DNA from: Hellea sp.
GTDB taxonomy: Bacteria > Pseudomonadota > Alphaproteobacteria > Caulobacterales > Maricaulaceae
DNA: 35,751 nucleotides
Assembly (NCBI GenBank): GCA_014238285.1
Contig: JABABK010000035.1
Location: 1-35,751 of the forward strand
Reading direction: 5' to 3'
In this document: piece by piece, positions 15,455-24,293 of the stretch
Layout: every line of letters begins with the position of its first letter
Position numbering within the stretch: position 1 is the stretch's first letter
Program-made: the position numbers and the translations under genes
Notes under the pieces: generated by a model
What the model was told of the DNA's origin: nothing
What the model saw: the letters and a program-made list of their open reading frames with translations, nothing else
Database searches by the model: none

Positions 15455-16375
15455 TTAATCTTCTAAAAACTTGTCTTTAAGCTTCTGTCGGGTTTCATCG
15501 TCGATTTCAAGACCATCTCTGAAGAAACCATCAATTGACCCATATCTGCTTTCCATTTCCGCGAAGGTCGCTTCAATGGTCTCTTGGCTGACGCCTAGGA
15601 TCTTCCGAAACAGTGCCTCATCGATATTGCCGGGGATTTTCTTGTCGATCTCCGCGATCCGGGCGGTGTTGTAGTCTTCAAGGACTTTATTGCTCAATAG
15701 GAAATCTTGCTGGACTGTTTCCTTTGGGACACCAATGGCCAGCAGGAATATTGCGCCGCCAAAGCCCGTGCGATCCTTGCCTGAGGTGCAATGAAACAAA
15801 TGCGGCGTCGCATCGTCATTGGCTAGCTCCGCTAACCATTGACCCCAATAGCTCCGATGGGATGAGTTAGTGATAAAGCGGCGATGATCGAGCAAATCAG
15901 ATATCTCTGCGTCTGTGATCTTGCCCATGACAATGCGCTTGCCCAGAGCCCTTATATCAACGGGACGATCATTGATTGGCAGAACTTGATATTTGCTGCC
16001 GGGATAATTGGCAGGAATTCTATCGGGTTCCTGAATACGTTCTGGTTCGCTGCGAAGGTCTGTTATGGCGCGAATGCCGAGGTCCGCGAAAGCGCTCATG
16101 CCTGCGCTATCAAGGTGAGCTAAGCTATCTGATCTGTAGACCATATTCCATTTAACGGTTTTCCCGTCTGCGGTTTTATAGCCGCCCATGTCGCGAAAGT
16201 TCTTTGTGCCGGGAATGGACAAAAGACGGATGCCTTGGGAGTTGAATTTAGCGAGATGTTGGGTTGGAATGATATGGGTCACGGCTTCGGTTTCGCCGCC
16301 GCGTTTATAGGCGATAAAAAGACCGAGGCTTATGCCAATGAGGAGTAATAAAAGAGTGACTAGTAATCGTTTCAT
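15455..16375 (-). CDS. Membrane-anchored tyrosine phosphatase-like protein
   Basis: A 306-residue protein with one N-terminal membrane segment (about 3-22) and a periplasmic catalytic domain. N-F-R-D-M-G-G (59-65), D-L-R-S-E-P-E-R (106-113) and the P-loop H-C-T-S-G-K-D-R-T-G (195-204, nucleophile Cys196) define the Tyr_phosphatase_3 / DSP-like family, which acts on phosphotyrosine or phosphoinositide-like substrates. It is the last gene of the SDR-SnoaL-MFS operon, 14 bp after the MFS stop. Its link to steroid metabolism is unexplained; hydrolysis of a phosphorylated substrate before transport is one speculative role. Confidence 0.85.
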   Translation of the reverse strand: MKRLLVTLLLLLIGISLGLFIAYKRGGETEAVTHIIPTQHLAKFNSQGIRLLSIPGTKNFRDMGGYKTADGKTVKWNMVYRSDSLAHLDSAGMSAFADLGIRAITDLRSEPERIQEPDRIPANYPGSKYQVLPINDRPVDIRALGKRIVMGKITDAEISDLLDHRRFITNSSHRSYWGQWLAELANDDATPHLFHCTSGKDRTGFGGAIFLLAIGVPKETVQQDFLLSNKVLEDYNTARIAEIDKKIPGNIDEALFRKILGVSQETIEATFAEMESRYGSIDGFFRDGLEIDDETRQKLKDKFLED

Positions 16376-16389
16376 TGGAGTTCCTAATA

Positions 16390-17595
16390 TTAGATTCTGG
16401 GTTTTGTTCTAACAAATATCATGACGAATGCGGCTAGGGCAGCGACGGGAATTAAGGCCTTAAAGGCTTGCTCGTAACTACCGTTTTGATCATAGGAAGC
16501 GCCGACAAAACCCATAGCGATGACGGCTAAGAATACTGTGATTAAATTCATCATGCCGATTGCCGGCGCAAAATGCTCACGTCCAAATGTGTCTGCCGTA
16601 ATGCTGGTCCACACAGGGTAGATGCCTCCAATGGCAATGCCCACGCATGTGGCGACAATAAGGAGCGTTATGAATTTTGTCGCCAGTATGGCTGTCAACA
16701 AGAAGGCGATGTTTGACGCGCAGACGAGGGCGAACACCCATCTTTTATCAAACCGTTCTACCATCCAGCCGATGGCGAGTTTGCCTAATATAGCCGAACC
16801 TGCGACGACTGTAGGAATTAGTGTCGCTTGCGTGTTGGTGAAACCAAGGTCTTCACCGAATGGTTTTAGGGAAATGAGTAGGGCTTGATCGCATCCTAGT
16901 AAGAGTCCGCAGGCTAGCCCTATGATCCAAAAATCTCTATTTTTCAATATTTTGGAAGGGTTTATTGCCACGATTTCTTCAATCACGGTTTCCGAAGCCC
17001 CGTCCGGATATTGGCCGATATCTTCGGGCCTAGAAATAAAGTATTTGAGGATAAGCGCCGTGGCTATGACTGCGATAGAAATGCCCATGATTAGAAGGGC
17101 TTGACGCCAGCCTTTAGTCTCAATCAAATGACTAAATATAGGCTGTATTAAAAAACCGCCGGCGGATGTTGAAACGGCAGCGATACCAAGGGCTCGGCCG
17201 CGCAATTTATAAAACCAATTCGTGGTCAGCGCGTTGGACATGAATGGTCCGCAGGCGGTAAAGCCAAATCCAATCGGAAGGGCGATGACCCATAGCATTT
17301 GTTTTGGCGATTGCATTTGAGACAAGGCGATGAAGCCCACCGCGAACGCAAAAATACCGATCAGAGCCAGCGGCCTTGGATTAAATTTACGCAGATTACT
17401 GCCAACGATGGCCGCCCAGATGGCCGCGCTAAGAAGAAACACCATCATGCCAATATTTGTCTGTTCGCGACCTAATCCAAATTCGGCTTCAATAGGGGAA
17501 ACGAAATGCTGGAAGGAATAAAAAGTTGCGCCGGCCATAAGCATAGCTGTGATGAAACTTGCCCCTAAAACATGCCACCCTCGAAAGGAGATCAT
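16390..17595 (-). CDS. MFS transporter, monocarboxylate/OFA-like
   Basis: A 401-residue transporter with twelve probable membrane segments and the pattern of monocarboxylate-porter or oxalate/formate-type MFS proteins: short N-terminus, R-G-W-H-V-L-G-A-S-F in helix 1, L-R-G-R-A-L-G-I-A between helices 4 and 5, and a cytoplasmic loop around residues 190-210. Its ATG overlaps the SnoaL-like gene by four bases. Located in an operon under the 30-bp element, it is a good candidate for uptake of a steroid acid or export of an intermediate. Direction and substrate are not visible. Confidence 0.83.
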   Translation of the reverse strand: MISFRGWHVLGASFITAMLMAGATFYSFQHFVSPIEAEFGLGREQTNIGMMVFLLSAAIWAAIVGSNLRKFNPRPLALIGIFAFAVGFIALSQMQSPKQMLWVIALPIGFGFTACGPFMSNALTTNWFYKLRGRALGIAAVSTSAGGFLIQPIFSHLIETKGWRQALLIMGISIAVIATALILKYFISRPEDIGQYPDGASETVIEEIVAINPSKILKNRDFWIIGLACGLLLGCDQALLISLKPFGEDLGFTNTQATLIPTVVAGSAILGKLAIGWMVERFDKRWVFALVCASNIAFLLTAILATKFITLLIVATCVGIAIGGIYPVWTSITADTFGREHFAPAIGMMNLITVFLAVIAMGFVGASYDQNGSYEQAFKALIPVAALAAFVMIFVRTKPRI

Positions 17596-18065
17596 CGGAA
17601 ACTCTTGAGATTAGATTTCAGTAAATCTTGAGTTTTTTCTTCACCCATCACGCGGCTCTCACGCCGAGCGATTTTCCAGATGTTGTCGTCCTTTTTCATA
17701 TCCCATTTGTTAAAAGCGAGGCGCATCAAAACAGGCATACCGTCGTTTTTATTATAAACGCGGGAATAGCCTAATACGCTAGCGCTTTCGCCCGTAACTT
17801 TAACCACCAATGGTCCGACAGTATGGGCGCAATTAGGTAGGAGGGACTGATGCATATCCGATGATAGCATGTTGCGAATAGCCTTATGTCCGACAAGTTC
17901 AAGGTCATCTGCTTCACCGTCACGACCAGCGCGCGGGCTGCTGACCACATAAACCGCGTCTTTCATATGGCAAGCTAGCGCCGTATCAATATCGCCGCAA
18001 TCTGCCGCCAGGCCATAAAGGCCTATGACATTGCGAATGGCGAGCTCTGCTTCTACGGCGTTCAT
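17592..18065 (-). CDS. SnoaL-like / NTF2-fold protein
   Basis: A 157-residue protein with the NTF2/SnoaL_4 pattern: N-terminal helix (A-I-R-N-V-I-G-L-Y-G-L-A-A-D-C-G-D), D-A-V-Y-V-V strand, then H-T-V-G-P-L-V-V-K-V and W-K-I-A-R-R-E-S-R-V near the end. The fold is shared with ketosteroid isomerase, scytalone dehydratase and small subunits of ring hydroxylases. Tyr17 may align with the isomerase active-site tyrosine, but I do not see the isomerase catalytic aspartates, so isomerase activity is not supported. It lies four bases after the upstream SDR gene and overlaps the MFS gene. A hydratase, isomerase or binding role on a steroid intermediate is plausible. Confidence 0.78.
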   Translation of the reverse strand: MNAVEAELAIRNVIGLYGLAADCGDIDTALACHMKDAVYVVSSPRAGRDGEADDLELVGHKAIRNMLSSDMHQSLLPNCAHTVGPLVVKVTGESASVLGYSRVYNKNDGMPVLMRLAFNKWDMKKDDNIWKIARRESRVMGEEKTQDLLKSNLKSFR

Positions 18066-18069
18066 TTGA

Positions 18070-18828
18070 TTATTGGCCCAGCTTATGGGCTGCTTCAGCG
18101 ATTTTTAGAAAACTTGGCGGTTCGCCCCCGCCGTGGACTTCAAGGCATGCACCTGAAACGTAGCTGTTATCAGGATTGGCTAAGAAAAGACAGGCTTTGG
18201 CGATATCGCCGGGTTTTGCCATACGTCCCATGGGCAATGAGTCTGATAGATGGGCCATGCCTTTATCGCCCCCGTAATGGTCGGCGCTGGCTTCTGTTTC
18301 AACTAATCCAGCAATGATGGCGTTGACCCGAATGTTCGGGGCCCACTCCATGGCGAGTGATGTGGTGACGTTGAGGAGGCCTGCTTTGGCCGCGCCGTAC
18401 GCCATGGAACCGGGTGACGACCGGGTCGCAGAAACACTGGAAATGTTGATAATGGAACCACCGGACTCACTTAACGCCTCATAGGCAGCTTGAGATAAGT
18501 AGATGGGAGCCAAAAGATTTAGTTTTACGACGGCCTCGGTTAGGCGAGGGCTGGCATCTTTGGAGGCAATAGGCGGGCCGCCGCCGGCATTGTTGATAAG
18601 GCAGTCGATGCGTCCTGTTTTTTCAAGGGCAAAATCGATCAGAGCTTTGGCGGCGTCGGCCTCTCTGATGTCGAGCGCAGTAAAATAGGCATTTTCAGGG
18701 ATGTCGATGAGGTCTCGCCGTCCGCAAATAATGACTTTGGCGCCTTGATCCAAAAAGGTTTGGACAATACCGCGCCCAATGCCGCGGCTGCCCCCGGTGA
18801 CGATAATCGTTTTATTTTCAAAAATCAT
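18070..18828 (-). CDS. SDR-family oxidoreductase
   Basis: A 252-residue classical SDR: T-G-G-S-R-G-I-G-R-G (11-20), N-N-A-G-G-G (79-84), catalytic Ser130/131, Y144-x-x-x-K148, and V-S-G-A-C-L-E-V-H-G-G-G at the C-terminus. G-R-R after the second strand favours NADP(H). It heads the minus-strand operon, divergent from fadD3 across a 111-bp region containing the 30-bp element. Pairing with fadD3 makes an IpdF-like 5-hydroxy-HIP-CoA reductase or a hydroxysteroid dehydrogenase the leading ideas, but sequence alone does not decide. Confidence 0.82.
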   Translation of the reverse strand: MIFENKTIIVTGGSRGIGRGIVQTFLDQGAKVIICGRRDLIDIPENAYFTALDIREADAAKALIDFALEKTGRIDCLINNAGGGPPIASKDASPRLTEAVVKLNLLAPIYLSQAAYEALSESGGSIINISSVSATRSSPGSMAYGAAKAGLLNVTTSLAMEWAPNIRVNAIIAGLVETEASADHYGGDKGMAHLSDSLPMGRMAKPGDIAKACLFLANPDNSYVSGACLEVHGGGEPPSFLKIAEAAHKLGQ

Positions 18829-18854
18829 AAGGACTCACATCAGGAATCGTATTG

Positions 18855-18884
18855 TGCGTAATATTTCTAGGCATATGTTGCGCA
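18855..18884. promoter_or_regulatory. Candidate steroid-regulon operator, copy 3
   Basis: TGCGTAA (18855-18861), 16 bases, TTGCGCA (18878-18884) lie between the divergent SDR and fadD3 genes. An extra TGCGTAA at 18918-18924 lies 15 bp before the fadD3 ATG. Half-site spacing is identical to the copies at 15374 and 20507. Confidence 0.68.
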
Positions 18885-18939
18885 AAATGCTCGAAATGTA
18901 TAGTCAAACTGTCTTAATGCGTAAAAAAACTGGTGATTC

Positions 18940-20451
18940 ATGACGACTATCCCTCAGCTTGTATTTGATCAAGCCGCTAAAAAGCCAAAAGCTTTGGCTA
19001 TTAAAGATGGGAATATTGCCTATAGCTATGCCGATCTGGCGGCTCGCGTGCAAAAGACCGCTGGCGCCATGAAGGCATTAGGGCTTGGCAAAGGGGATCG
19101 ATTCGCTATTTGGGCGCCAAATTGCGCTGATTGGATCGTTGTGACACTAGCCGGTCAGATGTTCGGCGCGATCATGGTGACGCTCAATACCCGTTATAAA
19201 GGCACTGAGGCGGCGGACATTTTAAGCCGCGCTAACTGTAAAGTGCTGTTCACCGTTAAAGGCTTTTTGGGACTTGATTACCCAGCTATGCTAGAGGGGC
19301 AAAAGATTGAATGTCTCCATCATATTGTTTTGCTCAAGGATGATCAAAACCCAGATGTGTTTGATAGCTTTATTGGCGGGGCTGAACCTGTAACGCAGAT
19401 CGCGGCCAATTCGAACGATGTATCTGACATAATCTTCACGTCGGGGACTACTGGCGCTCCCAAGGGAGCGATGACTAATCATGGCCAGAATGTTGAAGTA
19501 TTTCAGGCTTTCACTTCAGCAATTGGTATGAATGGAGATGATCGGTATCTAGTGGTCAATCCGTTCTTTCATAGTTTTGGTTATAAAGCTGGCTGGCTGG
19601 CATGTTTAGTAGTCGGCGCTGCGATCTATCCGCTGGCAGTATTTGATCCCAAGGCTGTGCTTGAGCAAATAGAGCGCGATAAAATATCTGTTATGCCGGG
19701 GGCGCCGACAATTTTTCAAACGCTTTTGGCCCATGCGGATTTAAAGAAACATGATATTTCCTCGCTTCGTGTCGCGACGACAGGCGCAACAACAATTCCT
19801 GTCGATCTTATCCGGCGAATGAATGAGGACTTAGGGATTGATGATGTCTTCTCAGCCTATGGACTTACTGAATCTACGGGTGTTGTCAGTCTTTGCCGCA
19901 AAGGCGATGATTTTGCCACGATCGCAACGACTTGCGGTCGACCTTTGCCTGGCACGGAGTTGCAAGTCACCGACGATGATGGTGTGGCTGTGGCTTCCGG
20001 CGAAACGGGCGAAATTTGGGTGCGAGGCTTTAATGTCATGCAGGGCTATCTTGATAATCCTGCTGCAACCTCAGAAGCGATAACCCGTGATGGTTGGCTC
20101 AAAACAGGGGATATTGGAGTTCAGGACGCGCAAGGCTATATTAAAATCACGGATCGCAAGAAGGATATGGTGATTGTCGGCGGATTTAACTGCTATCCGG
20201 CGGAGATCGAAAAAATGCTTCTGCAGCATCCAGATATTACCGATGTAGCTGTTGTCGGCATACCTGATGAGAGGCTTGGGGAGGTGACGGTTGCTCACAT
20301 TGTGTTGAGCGGCGAGCTGACAGAATCAGATGCGATTGTTTGGTGCCGTGAGCATATGGCGAATTATAAAGTACCGCGCTCTGTTAGGTTTCATCAGGCT
20401 CTCCCGCGCAATGCCTCTGGGAAAGTGCTGAAATTTCAGCTTAAATCTTGA
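18940..20451 (+). CDS. fadD3: FadD3: HIP-CoA ligase
   Basis: A 503-residue acyl-CoA synthetase close in length and sequence pattern to mycobacterial FadD3, which forms the CoA thioester of HIP, the ring C/D fragment of steroid degradation. Motifs: I-F-T-S-G-T-T-G-A-P-K-G (165-176, phosphate loop), N-P-F-F-H-S-F-G-Y-K-A-G (207-218), Y-G-L-T-E, T-T-C-G-R-P, G-W-L-K-T-G-D, D-R-K-K-D-M hinge, and the catalytic lysine Lys495 in R-N-A-S-G-K. It is a single-gene unit between two copies of the 30-bp element. The FadD3-like pattern (L-N-T-R-Y, G-Y-K-A-G-x-L-A-C-L) makes the specific call well supported. Confidence 0.88.
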   Translation: MTTIPQLVFDQAAKKPKALAIKDGNIAYSYADLAARVQKTAGAMKALGLGKGDRFAIWAPNCADWIVVTLAGQMFGAIMVTLNTRYKGTEAADILSRANCKVLFTVKGFLGLDYPAMLEGQKIECLHHIVLLKDDQNPDVFDSFIGGAEPVTQIAANSNDVSDIIFTSGTTGAPKGAMTNHGQNVEVFQAFTSAIGMNGDDRYLVVNPFFHSFGYKAGWLACLVVGAAIYPLAVFDPKAVLEQIERDKISVMPGAPTIFQTLLAHADLKKHDISSLRVATTGATTIPVDLIRRMNEDLGIDDVFSAYGLTESTGVVSLCRKGDDFATIATTCGRPLPGTELQVTDDDGVAVASGETGEIWVRGFNVMQGYLDNPAATSEAITRDGWLKTGDIGVQDAQGYIKITDRKKDMVIVGGFNCYPAEIEKMLLQHPDITDVAVVGIPDERLGEVTVAHIVLSGELTESDAIVWCREHMANYKVPRSVRFHQALPRNASGKVLKFQLKS

Positions 20452-20506
20452 AAAATACCTCATAAACTACGCAAAACAGCATTTTTGATGCATTTATTTA
20501 TCAAAA

Positions 20507-20536
20507 TGCGTATTAAATCGCATTGATTACTGCGCA
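20507..20536. promoter_or_regulatory. Candidate steroid-regulon operator, copy 4
   Basis: TGCGTAT (20507-20513), 16 bases, CTGCGCA (20530-20536) lie 38 bp upstream of the chosen hsaA start and are the only such signal ahead of the long hsaA-to-fadE operon. A lone right half-site CTACGCA is at 20467-20473. Confidence 0.65.
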
Positions 20537-20574
20537 TTAGCTGTTAGTTTGAGAAAAAACGAATGGAGATATTT

Positions 20575-21726
20575 ATGGGCAGTAACAACGGATTAGATGT
20601 TTCAAACGCCCTTGACGTTGTATCTGAATGCGCCGCTGAAGGCCGTAAAAACCGCCAAGTCTCTACTAAAGCTGTTGAAGCTATTCGGGACACAGGGTTC
20701 TTTAGGTCATTCTTGCCAAAGCAATATGGCGGGCTTGAGTGCACGCCGCAGGAAATTTTTAAAGCGGCCATAGACATTGCGGAGCGCGATATGGCGACGT
20801 CGTGGATTTCAGGCATTATTGCTGTTCACGCTTATCAATTATCGCTTATGGATCCAAAAGCGGCTCAGGATGTTTACGGAGCAGGGCCCGATACTTTGGT
20901 TAGCTCATCTTATAATCCGACGGGCGCTAAGGTTGAAACTGTCGATGGCGGATTTAATCTTTCCGGCCGTTGGGGCTGGAGCAGCGGGTCTGGGCATTGT
21001 AGCTGGGTACTCGTCGGTGGTCTTATCTTTGATCAAGGGCCAGAGAATATACATTACCGAACTTTCCTTGTGCCTCGCGCTGATTACGAAATTGAAGACA
21101 CTTGGAACGCTATGGGTCTTCAGGGCACTGGCTCAAATGACATCGTCATGGATAAGCCAATGTTTGTGCCGGAATATCGTACCCATCACCAAATGGACGG
21201 GTTTAATCGCAAGCATTACCAAGACAATCCAATGTATAGTATTCCTTGGGCGCAAATGTTTGTCCGTGTGGTTTGTACGCCGGCGATTGGCGCGGCTAAA
21301 CATGCGCTTAGGCTCTTTATCGAAAACGCGACGGGCAGTTCAACTGATCCGACACGGCTCGCTGGCGATCCAGATGTGACTCGCCGGGTGGCTGAAGTTG
21401 CTAACCTGATCGATGAGACGGAAGCGATTATGTATCGCAATTTTGACGAGCTCATGGACTGCGTTCAAAATGATCGCGAGATCCCGATTGAGGACCGCAT
21501 CAAGTATCGTTATCAGGCTAGCCTAGTGATTGAACGTATGATGAAAGCCGTTGATATGTTGTTTGATGTTGCCGGTGGTCGGAGTGTTTTTAATGGTTCA
21601 CCTATCCAAGAAATTTGGCATGACATTCACATTGCTAGAGCGCATGTTGCGAATAACCCGATCGGCTTTGCCCGTAATTGGGGCGCCGTTAAGCTCGGCG
21701 GTGAAAACAAAGATGTGTTCATCTGA
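20575..21726 (+). CDS. hsaA: HsaA: 3-HSA hydroxylase, oxygenase component
   Basis: About 383 residues of the acyl-CoA-dehydrogenase-fold flavin monooxygenases. It uses reduced flavin from HsaB to hydroxylate the phenolic secosteroid 3-HSA to the catechol 3,4-DHSA. The pattern matches mycobacterial HsaA along its length: F-L-P-K-Q-Y-G-G-L-E, T-S-W-I-S-G-I-I-A-V-H, S-S-S-Y-N-P-T-G-A, S-G-R-W-G-W-S-S-G, G-L-Q-G-T-G-S-N-D, I-H-I-A-R-A-H-V-A-N-N. GGAG (20565-20568) six bases before ATG 20575 supports that start over ATG 20563. Its stop overlaps the hsaD start (TGATG). It heads a run of at least sixteen same-strand genes. Confidence 0.9.
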   Translation: MGSNNGLDVSNALDVVSECAAEGRKNRQVSTKAVEAIRDTGFFRSFLPKQYGGLECTPQEIFKAAIDIAERDMATSWISGIIAVHAYQLSLMDPKAAQDVYGAGPDTLVSSSYNPTGAKVETVDGGFNLSGRWGWSSGSGHCSWVLVGGLIFDQGPENIHYRTFLVPRADYEIEDTWNAMGLQGTGSNDIVMDKPMFVPEYRTHHQMDGFNRKHYQDNPMYSIPWAQMFVRVVCTPAIGAAKHALRLFIENATGSSTDPTRLAGDPDVTRRVAEVANLIDETEAIMYRNFDELMDCVQNDREIPIEDRIKYRYQASLVIERMMKAVDMLFDVAGGRSVFNGSPIQEIWHDIHIARAHVANNPIGFARNWGAVKLGGENKDVFI

Positions 21727-22556
21727 TGTCTATAGCTGGCGGTCCGCCAGAAGGACATTATGTGCAAGCTGGACCAATCCAGATGCACTATTTGGAATTC
21801 GGCGATAAGTCCAATCCGACAGTGGTTTTCTTACACGGCTCAGGGCCGGGGAATAGCGCTTGGGCAAATTTTCAGTTTAATGCTGAGGCTTTCGCTGATG
21901 CCGGGTTTCATGTGCTTTTGCCGGATTTAATTGGATTTGGTTATACAGATAAGCCCTTGAATTTAGGAGATTATACGCTGGCAATGTTTTGTTCGACGTT
22001 AGTGGAGTGCTTAAAAGCACTTGGTGTCGAAAAATGCAGTTTTGTCGGCAATTCCCTAGGGGGTGGTGTCGCAATACAGGTCACGATTGATAATCCTGAT
22101 AACGTCGATAAATTGATCTTGATGGGACCAGGATGCCTTGAGGAACAAGGCGCTTATTGGACTATGCCGGGGATTGTCAAAATGATGGAAGCCAATAAAG
22201 CGGGTATGAGTAAAGAGACGCAGGGCGATGTTATGCGTCTTTTCACATACGATCCAAAACATGTCACACAAGACTTGATTGATATGCGCTGGGCGATTGC
22301 ACAGGATCAACCCAAAGAAGTTTTGACGACGATGAAGACGCCTGAGCTTGGGTCTCGTATGACGGAACTCATATGCCCAATCTTGACGTTTTGGGGCAGG
22401 CAGGACGAGTTCATGCCGCCGCAAGGTAAGGCGAAATGTATCGAAGCGAATGAGACGTCTCGCCTGATAGAAGTCAATGCTTGTGGTCATTGGGTCATGA
22501 TCGAGCACGCAGACATGTTTAACAATGTATCCATTGATTTTCTGAGGAACGGATAA
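21726..22556 (+). CDS. hsaD: HsaD: meta-cleavage product hydrolase
   Basis: A 276-residue alpha/beta hydrolase that cleaves the C-C bond of the ring-fission product (DSHA), releasing HIP and a C6 hydroxydienoate. H-G-S-G-P-G (37-42) supplies the oxyanion hole, the nucleophile is Ser110 in G-N-S-L-G-G-G, the acid Asp227 in G-R-Q-D-E-F-M-P, and the base His255 in A-C-G-H-W-V-M-I-E-H. Length and motifs match the HsaD/BphD family. It is coupled to hsaA by TGATG and to hsaE by TAATG. Steroid rather than biphenyl specificity is inferred from the neighbours. Confidence 0.9.
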   Translation: MSIAGGPPEGHYVQAGPIQMHYLEFGDKSNPTVVFLHGSGPGNSAWANFQFNAEAFADAGFHVLLPDLIGFGYTDKPLNLGDYTLAMFCSTLVECLKALGVEKCSFVGNSLGGGVAIQVTIDNPDNVDKLILMGPGCLEEQGAYWTMPGIVKMMEANKAGMSKETQGDVMRLFTYDPKHVTQDLIDMRWAIAQDQPKEVLTTMKTPELGSRMTELICPILTFWGRQDEFMPPQGKAKCIEANETSRLIEVNACGHWVMIEHADMFNNVSIDFLRNG

Positions 22557-23341
22557 TGGGCATACGTATCAATCATAAAGCCCTTGGGCAGGAGCTGTTC
22601 GAAGCTCTAGCAACTGGCCGTGCTATTGGAGCGCTAACGGAGCGCCATCCAGAACTTAGCATAGATGATGCCTATAAAATCTCGCTCGAATTTTTGAAAA
22701 TCCGCCAAAAGAAAAACGGTGAAAAAGTTATTGGCAAGAAAATCGGTGTAACATCAAAACCGGTTCAAGAAATGCTGGGTGTGTTTCAGCCTGATTTCGG
22801 GTTTCTGACAGATGCTATGTTAAGCCATGATGGTAATGTGCATACGGATTGCCACATCGCGCCGCGGGCCGAGGCGGAAATCGCTTTTAAGCTTAAAAGC
22901 GGCCTAAGAGGGCCCGGCGTGACAGCTCAGGAAGTCATTGATGCCACGGAATATGTGCAGCCCTGTTTTGAGATTGTTGATAGCCGCATCAAAGACTGGA
23001 AGATTATTATAGGAGACACCATTGCCGATAACGCCTCTTGCGGTGTGTTCGCACTTGGCGCGGAGAAAGTGGATCCGAAAGGTTTTGATCTGGCGGCTCT
23101 AGAAGTTGTCGTAGAGAAAAACGCTAAGGAGATTAGTCGAGGCATGGGATCTGCGGTACAGGGCGCGCCGGAAAATGCTGTTGCGTGGCTCGCCAACACT
23201 TTGGGCGAATATGGTATTCCGTTTGAGGCAGGTGAGATAATTTTATCCGGTTCTTTAGTGCCGCTTGAACCTGTGGTTCGAGGCGACGAAATGTTGATGA
23301 CGATAGAAGGCTTCGGTTCTTGTGCCGTCGCGTTTGTGTAA
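22556..23341 (+). CDS. hsaE: HsaE: 2-hydroxydienoate hydratase
   Basis: A 261-residue member of the 2-keto-4-pentenoate hydratase family (MhpD/BphH type). In the steroid pathway it hydrates 2-hydroxyhexa-2,4-dienoate to 4-hydroxy-2-oxohexanoate. Typical segments: [31 protein letters not shown] (metal-ligand glutamates), [10 protein letters not shown] and G-E-I-I-L-S-G-S-L. Its start overlaps the hsaD stop and its stop directly precedes hsaG. The C6 specificity is assigned from context. Confidence 0.88.
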   Translation: MGIRINHKALGQELFEALATGRAIGALTERHPELSIDDAYKISLEFLKIRQKKNGEKVIGKKIGVTSKPVQEMLGVFQPDFGFLTDAMLSHDGNVHTDCHIAPRAEAEIAFKLKSGLRGPGVTAQEVIDATEYVQPCFEIVDSRIKDWKIIIGDTIADNASCGVFALGAEKVDPKGFDLAALEVVVEKNAKEISRGMGSAVQGAPENAVAWLANTLGEYGIPFEAGEIILSGSLVPLEPVVRGDEMLMTIEGFGSCAVAFV

Positions 23342-23348
23342 GGTCGAA

Positions 23349-24293
23349 ATGATGAGTAGTAAAATTAAAACAGCGATCATTGGGTCCGGCAATATCGGGA
23401 CTGATCTTATGATCAAAATTGCTGAAAGCTCTGATGTATTGGAAGTCGGTTGTGTTATCGGCATCGATCCAGCGTCTGAAGGCCTTGCTATGGCTAGAGA
23501 GCGTGGCTTTGCTACCAGTCATGAAGGTGTGGAAGGCGCGCAAAAGCTTGATGTTTGGAAGGATGTCAAAATCGTCTTTGATGCGACCTCAGCTTATGCC
23601 CACGCGAAGCACTCAGCGATTTGCGAGGCTGAGGGCAAGCAAATGGTTGATCTAACACCTGCCGCAATCGGCCCTTACTGTGTGCCTGTTGTTAATATGG
23701 ATGCACATTTGGACGCGCCCAATGTCAATATGGTGACTTGCGGCGGGCAAGCGACCATTCCAATGGTCTATGCCGTGACGCGGGTCAGCGATAGCGTGCC
23801 TTATGCTGAAATCGTCGCGTCGGTTTCGTCGCGCTCGGCTGGTCCGGGAACACGCGCTAATATTGATGAGTTTACCAGAACGACCGCGCAAGGAATTGAA
23901 AAGGTAGGCGGCGCGGGAAAAGGCAAAGCTATTATCATCCTCAACCCCGCTGAACCTCCCATGCTGATGCGTGATACGGTTTATGCACTTTCTATCGGTG
24001 GCAAAGAGGACGATATTCGAAAATCGGTTGCTGATATGGCCGCTGATGTTCAAGCTTATGTGCCGGGTTATCGTCTGAAACAAGAAGTGCAATTCGAGAA
24101 ATTTTCAGGAAATAATAAACTACATATTCCGGGACTTGGTACTTTTGAGGGCACAAAAGTTACAGTGTTTCTAGAGGTCGAAGGCGCGGGGCATTATTTG
24201 CCAAAATATGCGGGTAATCTGGATATTATGACATCTGCGGGTATGGGAACAGCTGAAGCTATTGCGCGCAAGAAATTTGGGGCCGCAGTATGA
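23349..24293 (+). CDS. hsaG: HsaG: acylating propionaldehyde/acetaldehyde dehydrogenase
   Basis: About 314 residues. The NAD site G-S-G-N-I-G-T-D-L (12-20) and the catalytic Cys131 in [11 protein letters not shown] identify the MhpF/BphJ/HsaG family, which oxidises the aldehyde channelled from the aldolase to an acyl-CoA (propionyl-CoA in the steroid pathway). The start at 23349 follows AAGG (23340-23343) at five bases and leaves a short gap after hsaE; an in-frame upstream ATG at 23322 lies within hsaE. It overlaps hsaF by four bases, as expected for partners of a bifunctional complex. Confidence 0.9.
   Translation: MMSSKIKTAIIGSGNIGTDLMIKIAESSDVLEVGCVIGIDPASEGLAMARERGFATSHEGVEGAQKLDVWKDVKIVFDATSAYAHAKHSAICEAEGKQMVDLTPAAIGPYCVPVVNMDAHLDAPNVNMVTCGGQATIPMVYAVTRVSDSVPYAEIVASVSSRSAGPGTRANIDEFTRTTAQGIEKVGGAGKGKAIIILNPAEPPMLMRDTVYALSIGGKEDDIRKSVADMAADVQAYVPGYRLKQEVQFEKFSGNNKLHIPGLGTFEGTKVTVFLEVEGAGHYLPKYAGNLDIMTSAGMGTAEAIARKKFGAAV

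Noticed and set aside
17592-18065. Ketosteroid isomerase assignment for the SnoaL-like protein
   Set aside because: The fold fits and a tyrosine is possible, but the catalytic aspartates are not seen at the expected places.
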